From assembly GCA_905234855.1 (NCBI GenBank), contig CAJOIU010000013.1, positions 1 to 43,712 on the forward strand: DNA of 43,712 nt, read 5' to 3'. The notes beneath the pieces are model-generated. The model did no database searches. It saw only the letters and a list, made by a program, of their open reading frames with translations, and was not told the DNA's origin. Every line of letters starts with the position of its first letter. Positions within the stretch are counted from its first letter, which is position 1. The stretch is from an uncultured Oscillospiraceae bacterium (GTDB lineage: Bacteria > Bacillota > Clostridia > Oscillospirales > Oscillospiraceae). Of the stretch, positions 15,840-24,023 are shown one piece after another. The position numbers were made by a program, and so were the translations under genes.

Positions 15840-17033
15840 TTAACCCATCTGCCGGACGCGGCCCTTGCGCTCAAGCAGCTCCAGCATGCGGACGGGATCC
15901 TTCACCTTGGCGAGGAAGATCATCGCCGCGATGATATAGGGCTTGTAGCTCGCCTGCTTATACAGCGGCGTGCGGTAGCGGTCGAACACCGAGGCGGCCA
16001 CCTCGCCCCGCTCGCAAGAGACGCCGGAGATATCCGCCGGGAGGCAATGGAGATATAGTGCGCTGCCGTTTTTCGTAGAAGCCATCCGCTCCTCGGTGCA
16101 TTCCCAGTCGGTATGGTCGGCGTTCTGGGCGAGCAGCTCCTTTTCGAGGGCTTGGATGCCCGCGGTATCGCCGTTTCCGTAAAGCTCTGTGCGCTTTTCC
16201 ATGGCGGCAAAGGGCGCCCAGCTCTTGGGATAGACGATATCGGCGCCCGCAAACGCCTCGTCCATCGAATCGACCCGGCGGAAGCTGCCGCCGGAGGCGG
16301 CGGCCTGCCTCGCGGCCAGCTCCTCTACCTCGGGGAAGATATCATACCCCTCCGGGTGCGCCAGCACGACCTCCATGCCGAAGCGGGAGAACAGGCCGAT
16401 CACGCCCTGCGGCACGGAAAGCGGCTTTCCGTAGCTCGGCGAATACGCCCATGTCATGGCGATCTTCTTGCCGCGCAGGTTCTGCGCGCCGCCAAATTCA
16501 TGGATGACATGCAGCAGGTCGGCGCAGCATTGGGTGGGGTGGTCGATATCGCACTGCAGGTTCACGAGAGTCGGAACCTGTTCCAGAACGCCGTCCGCAT
16601 ATCCCTGCCGCACGGCGTCGGACACGGCCTTTTGATAGGTATGCCCCTTGCCGATGTACATATCGTCACGGATGCCGATGACGTCTGCCATGAAGGAGAT
16701 CATATTCGCCGTTTCGCGGACGGTTTCGCCGTGGGCGATCTGGCTTTTGCCCTCGTCGAGATCCTGCACCTCGAGGCCGAGCAGGTTGCAGGCCGAGGCG
16801 AAGGAAAAGCGGGTGCGGGTGGAATTGTCGCGGAACAGGCTGATGCCGAGGCCGGAATCGAAGATGCGGGAGGAGAGGTTGTTTTCCCGCAGGGTGCGCA
16901 GCGCGTCCGCCACGGTGAAAAGCGCGGCCAGCTCATCGTCGGTCTTATCCCATGTGAGGAAGAAATCGTTCCCGAACATGCGGGCGATGTCCAGCTCCGC
17001 GAGCTGGGCGGTATAGCGATCCATGAGAGCCAT
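15840..17033 (-). CDS. ygeW: Knotted carbamoyltransferase YgeW
   Basis: A 397-residue carbamoyltransferase of the YgeW group, which belongs to the aspartate/ornithine transcarbamylase superfamily but has an unknown natural substrate; genetic work on gut bacteria places it in anaerobic uric acid/purine breakdown. Carbamoyl-phosphate ligands are complete: STRTR (71-75), HPTQ (165-168) and HCLP (329-332). The TWAYSPSYGKPLSVPQG segment (about 194-210) is characteristic of YgeW rather than OTC or ATC. The start follows AGGAG by eight bases; the ribosome site is inside the end of ygeY, whose stop is three bases before. It lies between ygeY and ridA in a five-gene leftward operon. In such pathways it may work backwards, phosphorolysing a ureido intermediate to carbamoyl phosphate for ATP; that is inference. 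Confidence 0.94.
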   Translation of the reverse strand: MALMDRYTAQLAELDIARMFGNDFFLTWDKTDDELAALFTVADALRTLRENNLSSRIFDSGLGISLFRDNSTRTRFSFASACNLLGLEVQDLDEGKSQIAHGETVRETANMISFMADVIGIRDDMYIGKGHTYQKAVSDAVRQGYADGVLEQVPTLVNLQCDIDHPTQCCADLLHVIHEFGGAQNLRGKKIAMTWAYSPSYGKPLSVPQGVIGLFSRFGMEVVLAHPEGYDIFPEVEELAARQAAASGGSFRRVDSMDEAFAGADIVYPKSWAPFAAMEKRTELYGNGDTAGIQALEKELLAQNADHTDWECTEERMASTKNGSALYLHCLPADISGVSCERGEVAASVFDRYRTPLYKQASYKPYIIAAMIFLAKVKDPVRMLELLERKGRVRQMG

Positions 17034-17035
17034 GC

Positions 17036-18409
17036 TTATTTCTCCTTCCCGCCGAAGATTTTTTGGAAGAACCCCGGCGCCTTTTCCAGCTTCTCGCCCT
17101 CGCCGGCGTACAGCATCGGCACGGCGGCATAGACGGCAGCGCAGGTGACGAGATCCTGCTTCCATGTGATCTCATTCGGCGCGTGCGCCTGACTTTCCGC
17201 GCCGGGGCCGAAGCCGACGCAGGGGATGCCGAAGCGGCCTTGGATGGAAACGCCGTTCGTGGAGAACGTCCATTTATCGATGAGCGGACGCCCCGCGCGC
17301 TTATCCATCGCGCCGGGGGCGCCGATGCGCTCCGTGCCGAACATGGCCTCATGGGCGGTTTTCAGCGCCTGCACATGGGGCGCGGTCTCGGGATTGATCC
17401 ATGTCGGGAAGTAGCACTCCGTGGGGTAGACGAGCCCCGTCCATGACGGGCGCTCATAGGTGTACATCGAGACGGTCACGTCTTCTGCGTATTTCCGGCA
17501 GGCGGGCAGATCGCGGATCTCCTGCAGGCAGCTCTCGAACGTCTCGCCCGCGGTCATGCGCCGGTCGAGGCTCACGGAGCAGCTATCCGCCACGGCGCAG
17601 CGGGAGGGAGAGGTGAAGAAGATCTCGCTGACGGTGACCGTGCCGCGGCCGAGGAAATTCGCGTCCTCGCTGGCGGGGTTGTACTTCGGATCGAGCATCT
17701 TGACGAGACCCTTGATCTCGGTATCGTCCGCCGCGTCGTTTTCGTTGAGGGCGCGGACGTCTTGGAGGATATCCGCCATCTTGAAGATGGCGTTGTCGCC
17801 CCGCTCAGGCGCGGAGCCGTGGCAGGAAACGCCTTTCACGTCCACTCGGATCTCCATGCGTCCCCGGTGGCCGCGATATACGCCGCCGTCCGTCGGCTCG
17901 GTGGAAACGACAAATTCCGGCGTGACGTGACCCTCGTTGTGGATGTACTGCCAGCAGAGGCCGTCGCAGTCCTCCTCCTGCACGGTGCCGGTCACCATGA
18001 CGCGGTAGCCGTTGGGGATGAGGTTCAGATCCTTCATGATCTTCACGCCGTAGACCGCGCTCACCACGCCGCCAAGCTGGTCGGAACCGCCGCGTCCGCC
18101 AATCTCCTCGTCGTTTTCATAGCCTTCGTAGGGGTCGAAGCGCCAGTTCTCCCGCAGGCCGATGCCCACGGTGTCAATATGTCCGTCGAAGGCGATGAGC
18201 TTCTCGCCCTGCCCCACGACGCCGATGACGTTACCCTGCGGATCGATGACGCATTCATCGAAGTCCAGAGACTTCATCTCCTGCAATATGCGCTTTGCGT
18301 GCGCCTTCTCGCCGGAGCTCTCGCCGGGCTGGGCGATCAGCTCCCGCAGGAATTTGACCATGGCCGGGCGATAGCTTTCGGCGGTCTTTTTGATGCGGTC
18401 ATAGCTCAT
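17036..18409 (-). CDS. ygeY: YgeY family M20-type hydrolase
   Basis: A 457-residue zinc-dependent M20 peptidase/deacylase-fold enzyme of the YgeY group, once called selenium-metabolism-linked hydrolase and now tied to anaerobic purine degradation. Metal ligands are visible: His77 and Asp79 in FDGHIDTVG, bridging Asp110 in [10 protein letters not shown], the catalytic pair Glu145/Glu146 in VQEED, Glu171 in STEPT and a C-terminal His in SQAHAPNE. A dimerisation (lid) domain occupies the middle. Likely reaction: cleavage of an amide/ureido bond in a ring-opened purine product. GGAGG twelve bases upstream of the ATG gives initiation. It lies 30 bases behind ygfK and 2 bases before ygeW. The lysine-rich last 20 residues ([19 protein letters not shown]) are an extension I do not usually associate with the family. 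Confidence 0.93.
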   Translation of the reverse strand: MSYDRIKKTAESYRPAMVKFLRELIAQPGESSGEKAHAKRILQEMKSLDFDECVIDPQGNVIGVVGQGEKLIAFDGHIDTVGIGLRENWRFDPYEGYENDEEIGGRGGSDQLGGVVSAVYGVKIMKDLNLIPNGYRVMVTGTVQEEDCDGLCWQYIHNEGHVTPEFVVSTEPTDGGVYRGHRGRMEIRVDVKGVSCHGSAPERGDNAIFKMADILQDVRALNENDAADDTEIKGLVKMLDPKYNPASEDANFLGRGTVTVSEIFFTSPSRCAVADSCSVSLDRRMTAGETFESCLQEIRDLPACRKYAEDVTVSMYTYERPSWTGLVYPTECYFPTWINPETAPHVQALKTAHEAMFGTERIGAPGAMDKRAGRPLIDKWTFSTNGVSIQGRFGIPCVGFGPGAESQAHAPNEITWKQDLVTCAAVYAAVPMLYAGEGEKLEKAPGFFQKIFGGKEK

Positions 18410-18439
18410 GGTTTTTGTTTTCCTCCGTCTCTTTTATGT

Positions 18440-21319
18440 TCATTTAAGGATAAGCTCGGGATACCGTGTCAGCACGGTGCGGGTGAATACCGCCAGCTCC
18501 CGGGGGAGCGATCCGTTCGTCTCGCCGAGATCGACATCGAAGACCTCCCCGGCGAAACGGACGCGGACGTTCATGCCGCCCAGCGGCGCAAAGCCCTGGT
18601 TTTCCGCCTCCTCGAAGGCGGCGGCGTCCGGGAAAAGCGTCCATTTATCTTTATACGGAGCGCTGTTCCACGGGCAGAAGGTCTCGCAGTTGCCGCAGCG
18701 GTTGCAGGGTCCGTCGAGATGCAGGATCTGGATGCGTCCCTGCACGGTGACGGCAACATTTGCCCGGTTCGGGCAGACGTCCACGCAGTTTTCGCATACG
18801 GTGGCGCATTCAAGGCAACGCTCGGAATCGTGACAGCCGGAGCAGAAGATGCCCTTCTTGACGATGGCCTCCTCCGGGCTGTGGGCAACATTCAGCGGGG
18901 CGTATTTCTCGAAATCCGCGCCGCAGATGGCCTTGGCCGCCCGTGCCGCCCCCGCGATGGCCTCCACCACGGTGGAGGGGCCGGTGGCGCCGTCGCCAGC
19001 GATATAGACATGGGGCAGATTGGTGAGGCCGGTTTCCCGGTCGTAGACGGCGCGGCCGCGCTCGTCCGTCTCGATGCCGAGGGCGGTATACAGCGCAGTA
19101 TCCGTCCGCTCGCCGACGGCGGCGATCACCGCGTCGGCCTTGAGATACTCATACTCGCCGGTGGGCACGGGACTGCGGCGTCCGGCGGCGTCCGGCGCGC
19201 CGAGCTGCATGACCTCGCATTTGAGGAGCTTCTCCTCCCACGATACGGGGGAGAGCAGCGTGCGGAGCTGTATGCCGTCCGCCAGCGCCTCCTGCAGCTC
19301 GGCTTCATCCGCGGGCATGTTCCGCTCGTCGCGGCGATAGACCACGGTGACGGATTTCACCCCATGGGCGCGCTTGGCGGCGCGGGCGGTGTCCATGGCC
19401 GTGTTGCCTCCGCCCACCACCACGACGTTCCGCCCCGGCAAGGTCAGATGCGGATGCTTGTTGAAGGCACATAGAAATTCCACCGCGTTGCGCGCCTCGC
19501 CCACCTCCAGCTTCAATACGCCCGGCACCCATGCGCCGGCGCATACGATCACATCGTCAAAGGATTTCAGCTCACCGAGGCTTCTGACCTCGCAGCCGAA
19601 TACGAAATTCACGCCGTAGGCGCGGGCAAGCTCCACATCCCGGTCGATGGCCTCCCGGCTGATGCGGAAAGCGGGGATAGCGCGGCGGACGGCGCCGCCG
19701 GCGCTTTCGGACTTTTCAAAGACCGTGACCTTCACGCCTGCCCGGGCAAGGAAATAGGCCGCAGAGATGCCCGCCGGACCCGCGCCGATCACGGCGGCGG
19801 TCTTTCCGCTGCGTTCCGGCACGCGGATGGTGGGCAGCAGATCCAGATACGCGGCGTTCGCCGCCTCCAGCTTGCAGCCGCGGATATCCACCGCGCCCTC
19901 GTAATACTGGCGGGTGCATTTGTCCATGCAGCGGTGGGAGCAGATCGCGCCGGTGATGTTCGGCAGGGGGTTGCGCTCGGTGATGAGTGTCAGCGCGTCG
20001 AGATACTTCCCCTGTCCCACGAGGCGGACATAGGCGGGGATGTCCTGATGGATGGGGCAGCCCTCCCGGCAGGGGGCGAAGAAGCAGTCGAGAAGCGGCA
20101 CGCCCTCGGCGATCTTGCGGCTGGGGGCGGGCTTTATGGGCTTTTTATACCACGGGTCGCGCAGCGCCTCGGCCGCGATGGCCGCCGCCTGCTCCGCATC
20201 CACGCCGGAGAACGCGGCGTAGGGCTTTTCATACAGCAGCTCCGCAAGCTGCTTCATGCGGTTATACCCGCCCGGACGCAGCAGACTCGTTGCCATGGTG
20301 ATCGGCCAGATGCCTGCATCGAACAGCGCCTCGATGCTGTTCCAGTCCGCGCCGCCGGAATAGGAGATGCGCAGCTCGCCGCCGAATTCCGCGGCGACGC
20401 GCCGTGCCAGCTCCGTCGTGAGGGGGTAGAGCGCCCGGCCGGACATATACATCTCCTCCGAGGGCAGCTCGCCTGCTGTCACGTCCACGGGGAAGGTGTT
20501 CGTGAGCTTCAGGCCGAATTCCACGCCCATGTGCTTGGCGAGCGCCTTGAGCCGCCGGAACATGGGAACGGCGTCCTCCCATTGCAGATCCTCGCGGAAA
20601 TGCCGGTCATCGAAGGCGATATAGTCATAGCCGAGGCTGTCGAGCGTCCGGCGACAGAAATCGTAGCCCAGCAGAGTGGGGTTGCATTTCACATAGGTGT
20701 TGAGCCCGCGCTCCCCGATGAGGTAGTTTGCGATGTGCTCGATCTCCTCCGGCGGGCAGCCGTGGAGTGTGGAGATGGTGACGGAGTCGGACACGCCCGC
20801 GTCCCGCATCCCGTCGAGGTAGGCGGTGAGCTTGGGGGATTTGATGCCGTCGAGGGTATAGCCGACGCTCATGTTGAACACAAAGCCGTCCGGCGCGCCG
20901 AGGCCGTATTTCACGCTTATGACCTTCAGCACGTTCCACGCCTTGATATACTCGTCCATGGCCTGCGGGACGGTGAGCTCCGTACTCCATTCGCAGTTAT
21001 AGCCCTCGTCCTTCGCGAGGATGCAGGGGCGGTTCACGCAGGCGGCGAGCTCGTCGCCGTCCATGATCTGCACGGTTTTGAGTTCGAAAAAGCGCGCGCC
21101 CGCGGCATAGGCCGCGATGATATTCTGGGCAAGCTGGGTATTCGGCCCCGCGGCGGGACCGAAGGGCGTTTCCAGCTTTTCGTTCTGGAAGATGGGCAGC
21201 GCTTTCGTTTTCGGCTTCCAGATATGGCTCACGCCGAAGATTGTGCCGCAGGTCTCGTATTCATGGCAGACCTGCGCGAGAAGCTGCTCATACGGGATGG
21301 GGATCATTTTTTCGGACAT
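18440..21319 (-). CDS. ygfK: YgfK: putative Fe-S flavin reductase ('selenate reductase' subunit)
   Basis: A 959-residue multidomain redox protein. The N-terminal 400 residues resemble a dihydroorotate-dehydrogenase/dihydropyrimidine-dehydrogenase-type TIM barrel (FGPAAGPNTQ, FELKTVQIMDGD, ISTLHGCPPEEIEHIA, YVKCNPTLLGYDF). Then comes a GltD-like Cys-rich linker (CREGCPIHQDIP, CSHRCMDKCTR), FAD (VIGAGPAGISAAYFL) and NAD(P) (VVVGGGNTAMDTA) domains, and a C-terminal ferredoxin part with two clusters (CLECATVCENCVDVCPN and CNRCGNCETFCPW). The layout suggests NAD(P)H-driven reduction of a heterocycle, such as a purine-derived intermediate; the older name selenate reductase rests on E. coli genetics. 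AGGAGG nine bases upstream gives the start. It is the second gene of the operon, 38 bases behind ssnA. Confidence 0.93.
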   Translation of the reverse strand: MSEKMIPIPYEQLLAQVCHEYETCGTIFGVSHIWKPKTKALPIFQNEKLETPFGPAAGPNTQLAQNIIAAYAAGARFFELKTVQIMDGDELAACVNRPCILAKDEGYNCEWSTELTVPQAMDEYIKAWNVLKVISVKYGLGAPDGFVFNMSVGYTLDGIKSPKLTAYLDGMRDAGVSDSVTISTLHGCPPEEIEHIANYLIGERGLNTYVKCNPTLLGYDFCRRTLDSLGYDYIAFDDRHFREDLQWEDAVPMFRRLKALAKHMGVEFGLKLTNTFPVDVTAGELPSEEMYMSGRALYPLTTELARRVAAEFGGELRISYSGGADWNSIEALFDAGIWPITMATSLLRPGGYNRMKQLAELLYEKPYAAFSGVDAEQAAAIAAEALRDPWYKKPIKPAPSRKIAEGVPLLDCFFAPCREGCPIHQDIPAYVRLVGQGKYLDALTLITERNPLPNITGAICSHRCMDKCTRQYYEGAVDIRGCKLEAANAAYLDLLPTIRVPERSGKTAAVIGAGPAGISAAYFLARAGVKVTVFEKSESAGGAVRRAIPAFRISREAIDRDVELARAYGVNFVFGCEVRSLGELKSFDDVIVCAGAWVPGVLKLEVGEARNAVEFLCAFNKHPHLTLPGRNVVVVGGGNTAMDTARAAKRAHGVKSVTVVYRRDERNMPADEAELQEALADGIQLRTLLSPVSWEEKLLKCEVMQLGAPDAAGRRSPVPTGEYEYLKADAVIAAVGERTDTALYTALGIETDERGRAVYDRETGLTNLPHVYIAGDGATGPSTVVEAIAGAARAAKAICGADFEKYAPLNVAHSPEEAIVKKGIFCSGCHDSERCLECATVCENCVDVCPNRANVAVTVQGRIQILHLDGPCNRCGNCETFCPWNSAPYKDKWTLFPDAAAFEEAENQGFAPLGGMNVRVRFAGEVFDVDLGETNGSLPRELAVFTRTVLTRYPELILK

Positions 21320-21357
21320 TGCGTTTTACCTCCTTGGTTCGCGGCGCGGGGAGCGCG

Positions 21358-22689
21358 TCAGGGGTTCAGCTCATGCCAGAGCTTTTCGGCGGCCTCGCGG
21401 ATGCGCCCGGTGATCGCCGCCTCGTCCATGCCGACCAGCTCGCGGTCGCGCAGGAGGAGCCGGCCGTTTATCACCGTATGCGTACACATCCGGCCTTGGA
21501 AGCCGAAGATCATATGGCCGTCCACGTTCGCATCGGAAAACGGGGTGAAGGGACGGTAGTCGAACACCGCAATATCCGCGAGCGCCCCGGGCTTCAGAAT
21601 GCCCACGGGCTTCGAGAAATACCGGGCGCACATCTTGGCGTTGTTCTCAAAGAGCATACCGGTGGATTCCATCCAGCCGACATTCGGCAGACCGGCGTTG
21701 TGGCGCTGGATGATGAGCTCCACCTTGAGGCTCTCCAGCATGTCGTGGGTATAGGCATCGGTGCCGAGGCCGACGAGGATGCCCTTTTGGAACATTTTCA
21801 GCACGGGCGCGACGCCGACGGCGTTTCCCATGTTCGACTCGGGGTTCGTGACGCACATGGTATCGGATTCGGCGATCACGTCCAGCTCGTCGTCCGTCAG
21901 CTCGATGCAGTGGCCGAGGATCGTCTTGGGGCCGAGGATGCCGTGCTTTTTGAGTCGGTCGATGGGGCGCATGTTATAGCGGTTCCAGCTGTCCTCCCGG
22001 TCGGTGGAGCCCTCGCAGACGTGGATATGGAAGCCGGTAAGGCCGTCGTTTGCCTTTGCCATCTTTTCAAACGTCCCGTCCGAGATCGTAAACAGCGCGT
22101 GGCCGCCGAACATGGCCTTGATCATGTCGTCGTTTTCCTGCGCCGTCCAACGGGCGAAATTGGCGTTTTCCTCGATGGCCTCATCGCATTTCTTCGCGCC
22201 GTCCCGCTCGGACACCTCATAGCACAGAACGGAGCGCATGCCCATCTCCTTGGCCGTGTCGCGGATGGCGAAGAGACTGCCGGTGATCTCGCGGTAGCTC
22301 GCGTGATGGTCGAAGATGGTGGTGACGCCGTTTTTGATGCATTCGAGGATGGTGGCATAAGCGCTCGCGCGCGTCCCCTCCAGATCGAGGTGGCGGTCGA
22401 TGTTCCACCACATGCCGTCAAGCACCTGATAGAAGGTGTGCGGATCATGGCCGCGGATGGAAAGGCCGCGGGCAAGGCCGGAATAGATGTGCGTATGGGC
22501 GTTGATGAGCCCCGGCATGATAACGCCGCCGCGGGCGTCCACAAACTCCGCCTCGGGGTATTTGGCGCGCAGCTCGGCGGTGGAGCCAAGCTCGCGGATG
22601 AGCGCTCCGTCGGTCACGACGGCTCCCTCCGCCAGATACGGGGCGGCTGCGTCCCGGGTGATGACCCGTCCGTTTCCGATGATAAGCAT
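21358..22689 (-). CDS. ssnA: SsnA-type putative aminohydrolase
   Basis: A 443-residue amidohydrolase of the SsnA/chlorohydrolase-guanine-deaminase group. Metal ligands are in the usual places: His65/His67 (NAHTHIYSG), His221/His223 (GFHIHVCE), His260 (GHCIEL) and Asp311 (GTDAYTHD). It probably deaminates or hydrolyses a purine-derived ring compound in the cytosol, consistent with its link to ygfK, ygeY and ygeW. The ATG at 22689 is preferred because AGGAGG lies six bases before it; another in-frame ATG at 22713 lies within the foot of the leader hairpin and has no ribosome site. It is the first gene of the leftward operon, preceded by a strong promoter and a long perfect hairpin. Confidence 0.93.
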   Translation of the reverse strand: MLIIGNGRVITRDAAAPYLAEGAVVTDGALIRELGSTAELRAKYPEAEFVDARGGVIMPGLINAHTHIYSGLARGLSIRGHDPHTFYQVLDGMWWNIDRHLDLEGTRASAYATILECIKNGVTTIFDHHASYREITGSLFAIRDTAKEMGMRSVLCYEVSERDGAKKCDEAIEENANFARWTAQENDDMIKAMFGGHALFTISDGTFEKMAKANDGLTGFHIHVCEGSTDREDSWNRYNMRPIDRLKKHGILGPKTILGHCIELTDDELDVIAESDTMCVTNPESNMGNAVGVAPVLKMFQKGILVGLGTDAYTHDMLESLKVELIIQRHNAGLPNVGWMESTGMLFENNAKMCARYFSKPVGILKPGALADIAVFDYRPFTPFSDANVDGHMIFGFQGRMCTHTVINGRLLLRDRELVGMDEAAITGRIREAAEKLWHELNP

Positions 22690-22715
22690 AGACGTCCTCC
22701 TTTTTTCGGTCATGC

Positions 22716-22757
22716 AAAAGCGCACGGGCCGACGGCCCAAGGCCACAGCCCGTGCGC
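22716..22757 (-). promoter_or_regulatory. Leader hairpin of the ssnA operon (attenuator-like)
   Basis: On the minus strand GCGCACGGGC pairs perfectly with GCCCGTGCGC. Inside is a second short stem, GGCC-TTG-GGCC, separated by a small internal loop (TGT opposite GTCG). The stem is followed by TTTT and then the ribosome site region of ssnA. It could terminate transcription conditionally or expose/hide the ribosome site. I do not recognise a named riboswitch. Confidence 0.6.
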
Positions 22758-22783
22758 AAAGCACTTCGTTACAGCTTGTGAAT

Positions 22784-22812
22784 ATTGTAGCACAGCCGCC
22801 GGGGATATTCAA
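22784..22812 (-). promoter_or_regulatory. Promoter of the ssnA operon
   Basis: On the minus strand TTGAAT, 17 bp, TACAAT, with TGC directly before the -10 (extended -10). The expected start near 22777 gives an 88-nt leader that includes the hairpin at 22720-22757. Confidence 0.75.
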
Positions 22813-22859
22813 TATGTTTTCACGGCGTTCGGGCGCTTTTTTCGTTTGTACGGCGGGAT

Positions 22860-22887
22860 TTGAATTTTGGATCACTTATGCTATAAT
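22860..22887 (+). promoter_or_regulatory. Promoter of the racemase-SBP operon
   Basis: TTGAAT, 16 bp, TATAAT, with an extended -10 TGC. It is divergent from the ssnA promoter, with about 50 bp between the two -35 elements. Confidence 0.7.
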
Positions 22888-22946
22888 GACCCTATGTATG
22901 CGAAAAACGACAAAACCGAACCGAGCGGGGAAGGCGGGGTGAGCGG

Positions 22947-24023
22947 ATGGGCTACCCCCGCGTGACCGCTGATCTCGGCGCGATCCGGGAAAATGTGGAT
23001 CGGGCGGCGGCGCTGTGCCATCGCCGGGGGCTGAGCCTCGCGGCGGTGACAAAATGCGCCTGCGCGGACGCCCATATCCTCCGCGTGCTGGAGGACAGCG
23101 GCTGTGATTGGCTGGCGGATTCCCGCCTTTCCAATCTGGCCTCCGTCCGCTCGCGGAAGCCGCGCTTTCTGATCCGCCCGTCCCAGCGCTGGGAGCTGCC
23201 GGAGGTGGCGGCGAACGCGGAGATCAGCTTTCAGTCCGAGGCGGAGACGATCCGGCTCTTGGGCGAGGAGACCGCCCGGCAGGGACGGCGCCATAAAATC
23301 ATCCTTGCCTGCGACCTCGGTGATCTGCGGGAGGGGTGCTTCTTCCGTGACGAGGCGGATATCCTCGCCGCCGCGGAGGCGGCGCTGCGCGCGCCCGCGT
23401 TGGAGCTTTACGGCGTGGGAATGAACCTCGGCTGCTTCGGCGGGGTGCTGCCCTGCGAGGAGAACATGTCCGGCCTCATGTCCATCGCGGAGAAGCTCCG
23501 CGCCCGATATGGGGCGCCGATCCCCATCGTGAGCGGCGGCAGCACGGTGCTGATCCGGCATCTTTTGGACGGAACGGTGCCGCCGGGCATCAACAACTGC
23601 CGCATGGGAGAGCTGTGGCTTTCTGGACACGATCCCGGCCGGGGCGAGGATGTGCCGGGCTTTTCCCGGCGCTGCTTCACGCTGGAGGCGCAGCTCATCG
23701 AGGTGAAGCGAAAGCCATCAAAACCCATCGGCCCCATCGGCGGCGACGCCTTCGGGCATGTGATCGAGCGGCTCGATCTCGGCCCCATGCAGCGGGGCAT
23801 CCTCGCCTGCGGGAAGCAGGATATCGATCCCGAGAGCCTCTATCCCATGGATGAGAGGATCCGGGTGGTGGGCGCCAGCAGCGATCATACCATCGTCGAT
23901 CTGACGGACGCGCCGGAATACCGGCTGGGGGACGTTCTTTCGTTCCGGCTGGGCTATGGCTCGATCCTGCGGGCATATACAAGTCATTATGTGGAAAGGC
24001 GGTATATCGGTGCCGAAAAATAG
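22947..24023 (+). CDS. Ornithine/alanine racemase-like PLP enzyme (Orr family, fold III)
   Basis: A 358-residue PLP-dependent enzyme of the alanine racemase-like TIM-barrel fold. The PLP lysine is Lys36 in AAVTKCACAD. Other family hallmarks are ADSRLSNLAS, ACDLGDLREGCFF, GMNLGCFGGVLP, IVSGGSTVLIR, GINNCRMGELW and the C-terminal GASSDHTIVDLTDAP. These match the clostridial ornithine racemase group, which interconverts D- and L- basic amino acids, though alanine/serine cannot be excluded. There is a weak ribosome site (GGGGTGAG) before the ATG. It is divergent from the purine operon and overlaps the solute-binding protein gene by 14 bases, so it may act on the imported substrate or on a 2,3-diaminopropionate-like intermediate. 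Both ideas are inference. Confidence 0.88.
   Translation: MGYPRVTADLGAIRENVDRAAALCHRRGLSLAAVTKCACADAHILRVLEDSGCDWLADSRLSNLASVRSRKPRFLIRPSQRWELPEVAANAEISFQSEAETIRLLGEETARQGRRHKIILACDLGDLREGCFFRDEADILAAAEAALRAPALELYGVGMNLGCFGGVLPCEENMSGLMSIAEKLRARYGAPIPIVSGGSTVLIRHLLDGTVPPGINNCRMGELWLSGHDPGRGEDVPGFSRRCFTLEAQLIEVKRKPSKPIGPIGGDAFGHVIERLDLGPMQRGILACGKQDIDPESLYPMDERIRVVGASSDHTIVDLTDAPEYRLGDVLSFRLGYGSILRAYTSHYVERRYIGAEK

Noticed and set aside
17762-19474. A 570-codon plus-strand frame opposite ygeY/ygfK
   Set aside because: It overlaps two conserved genes with intact catalytic motifs on the minus strand and carries no motif of its own.
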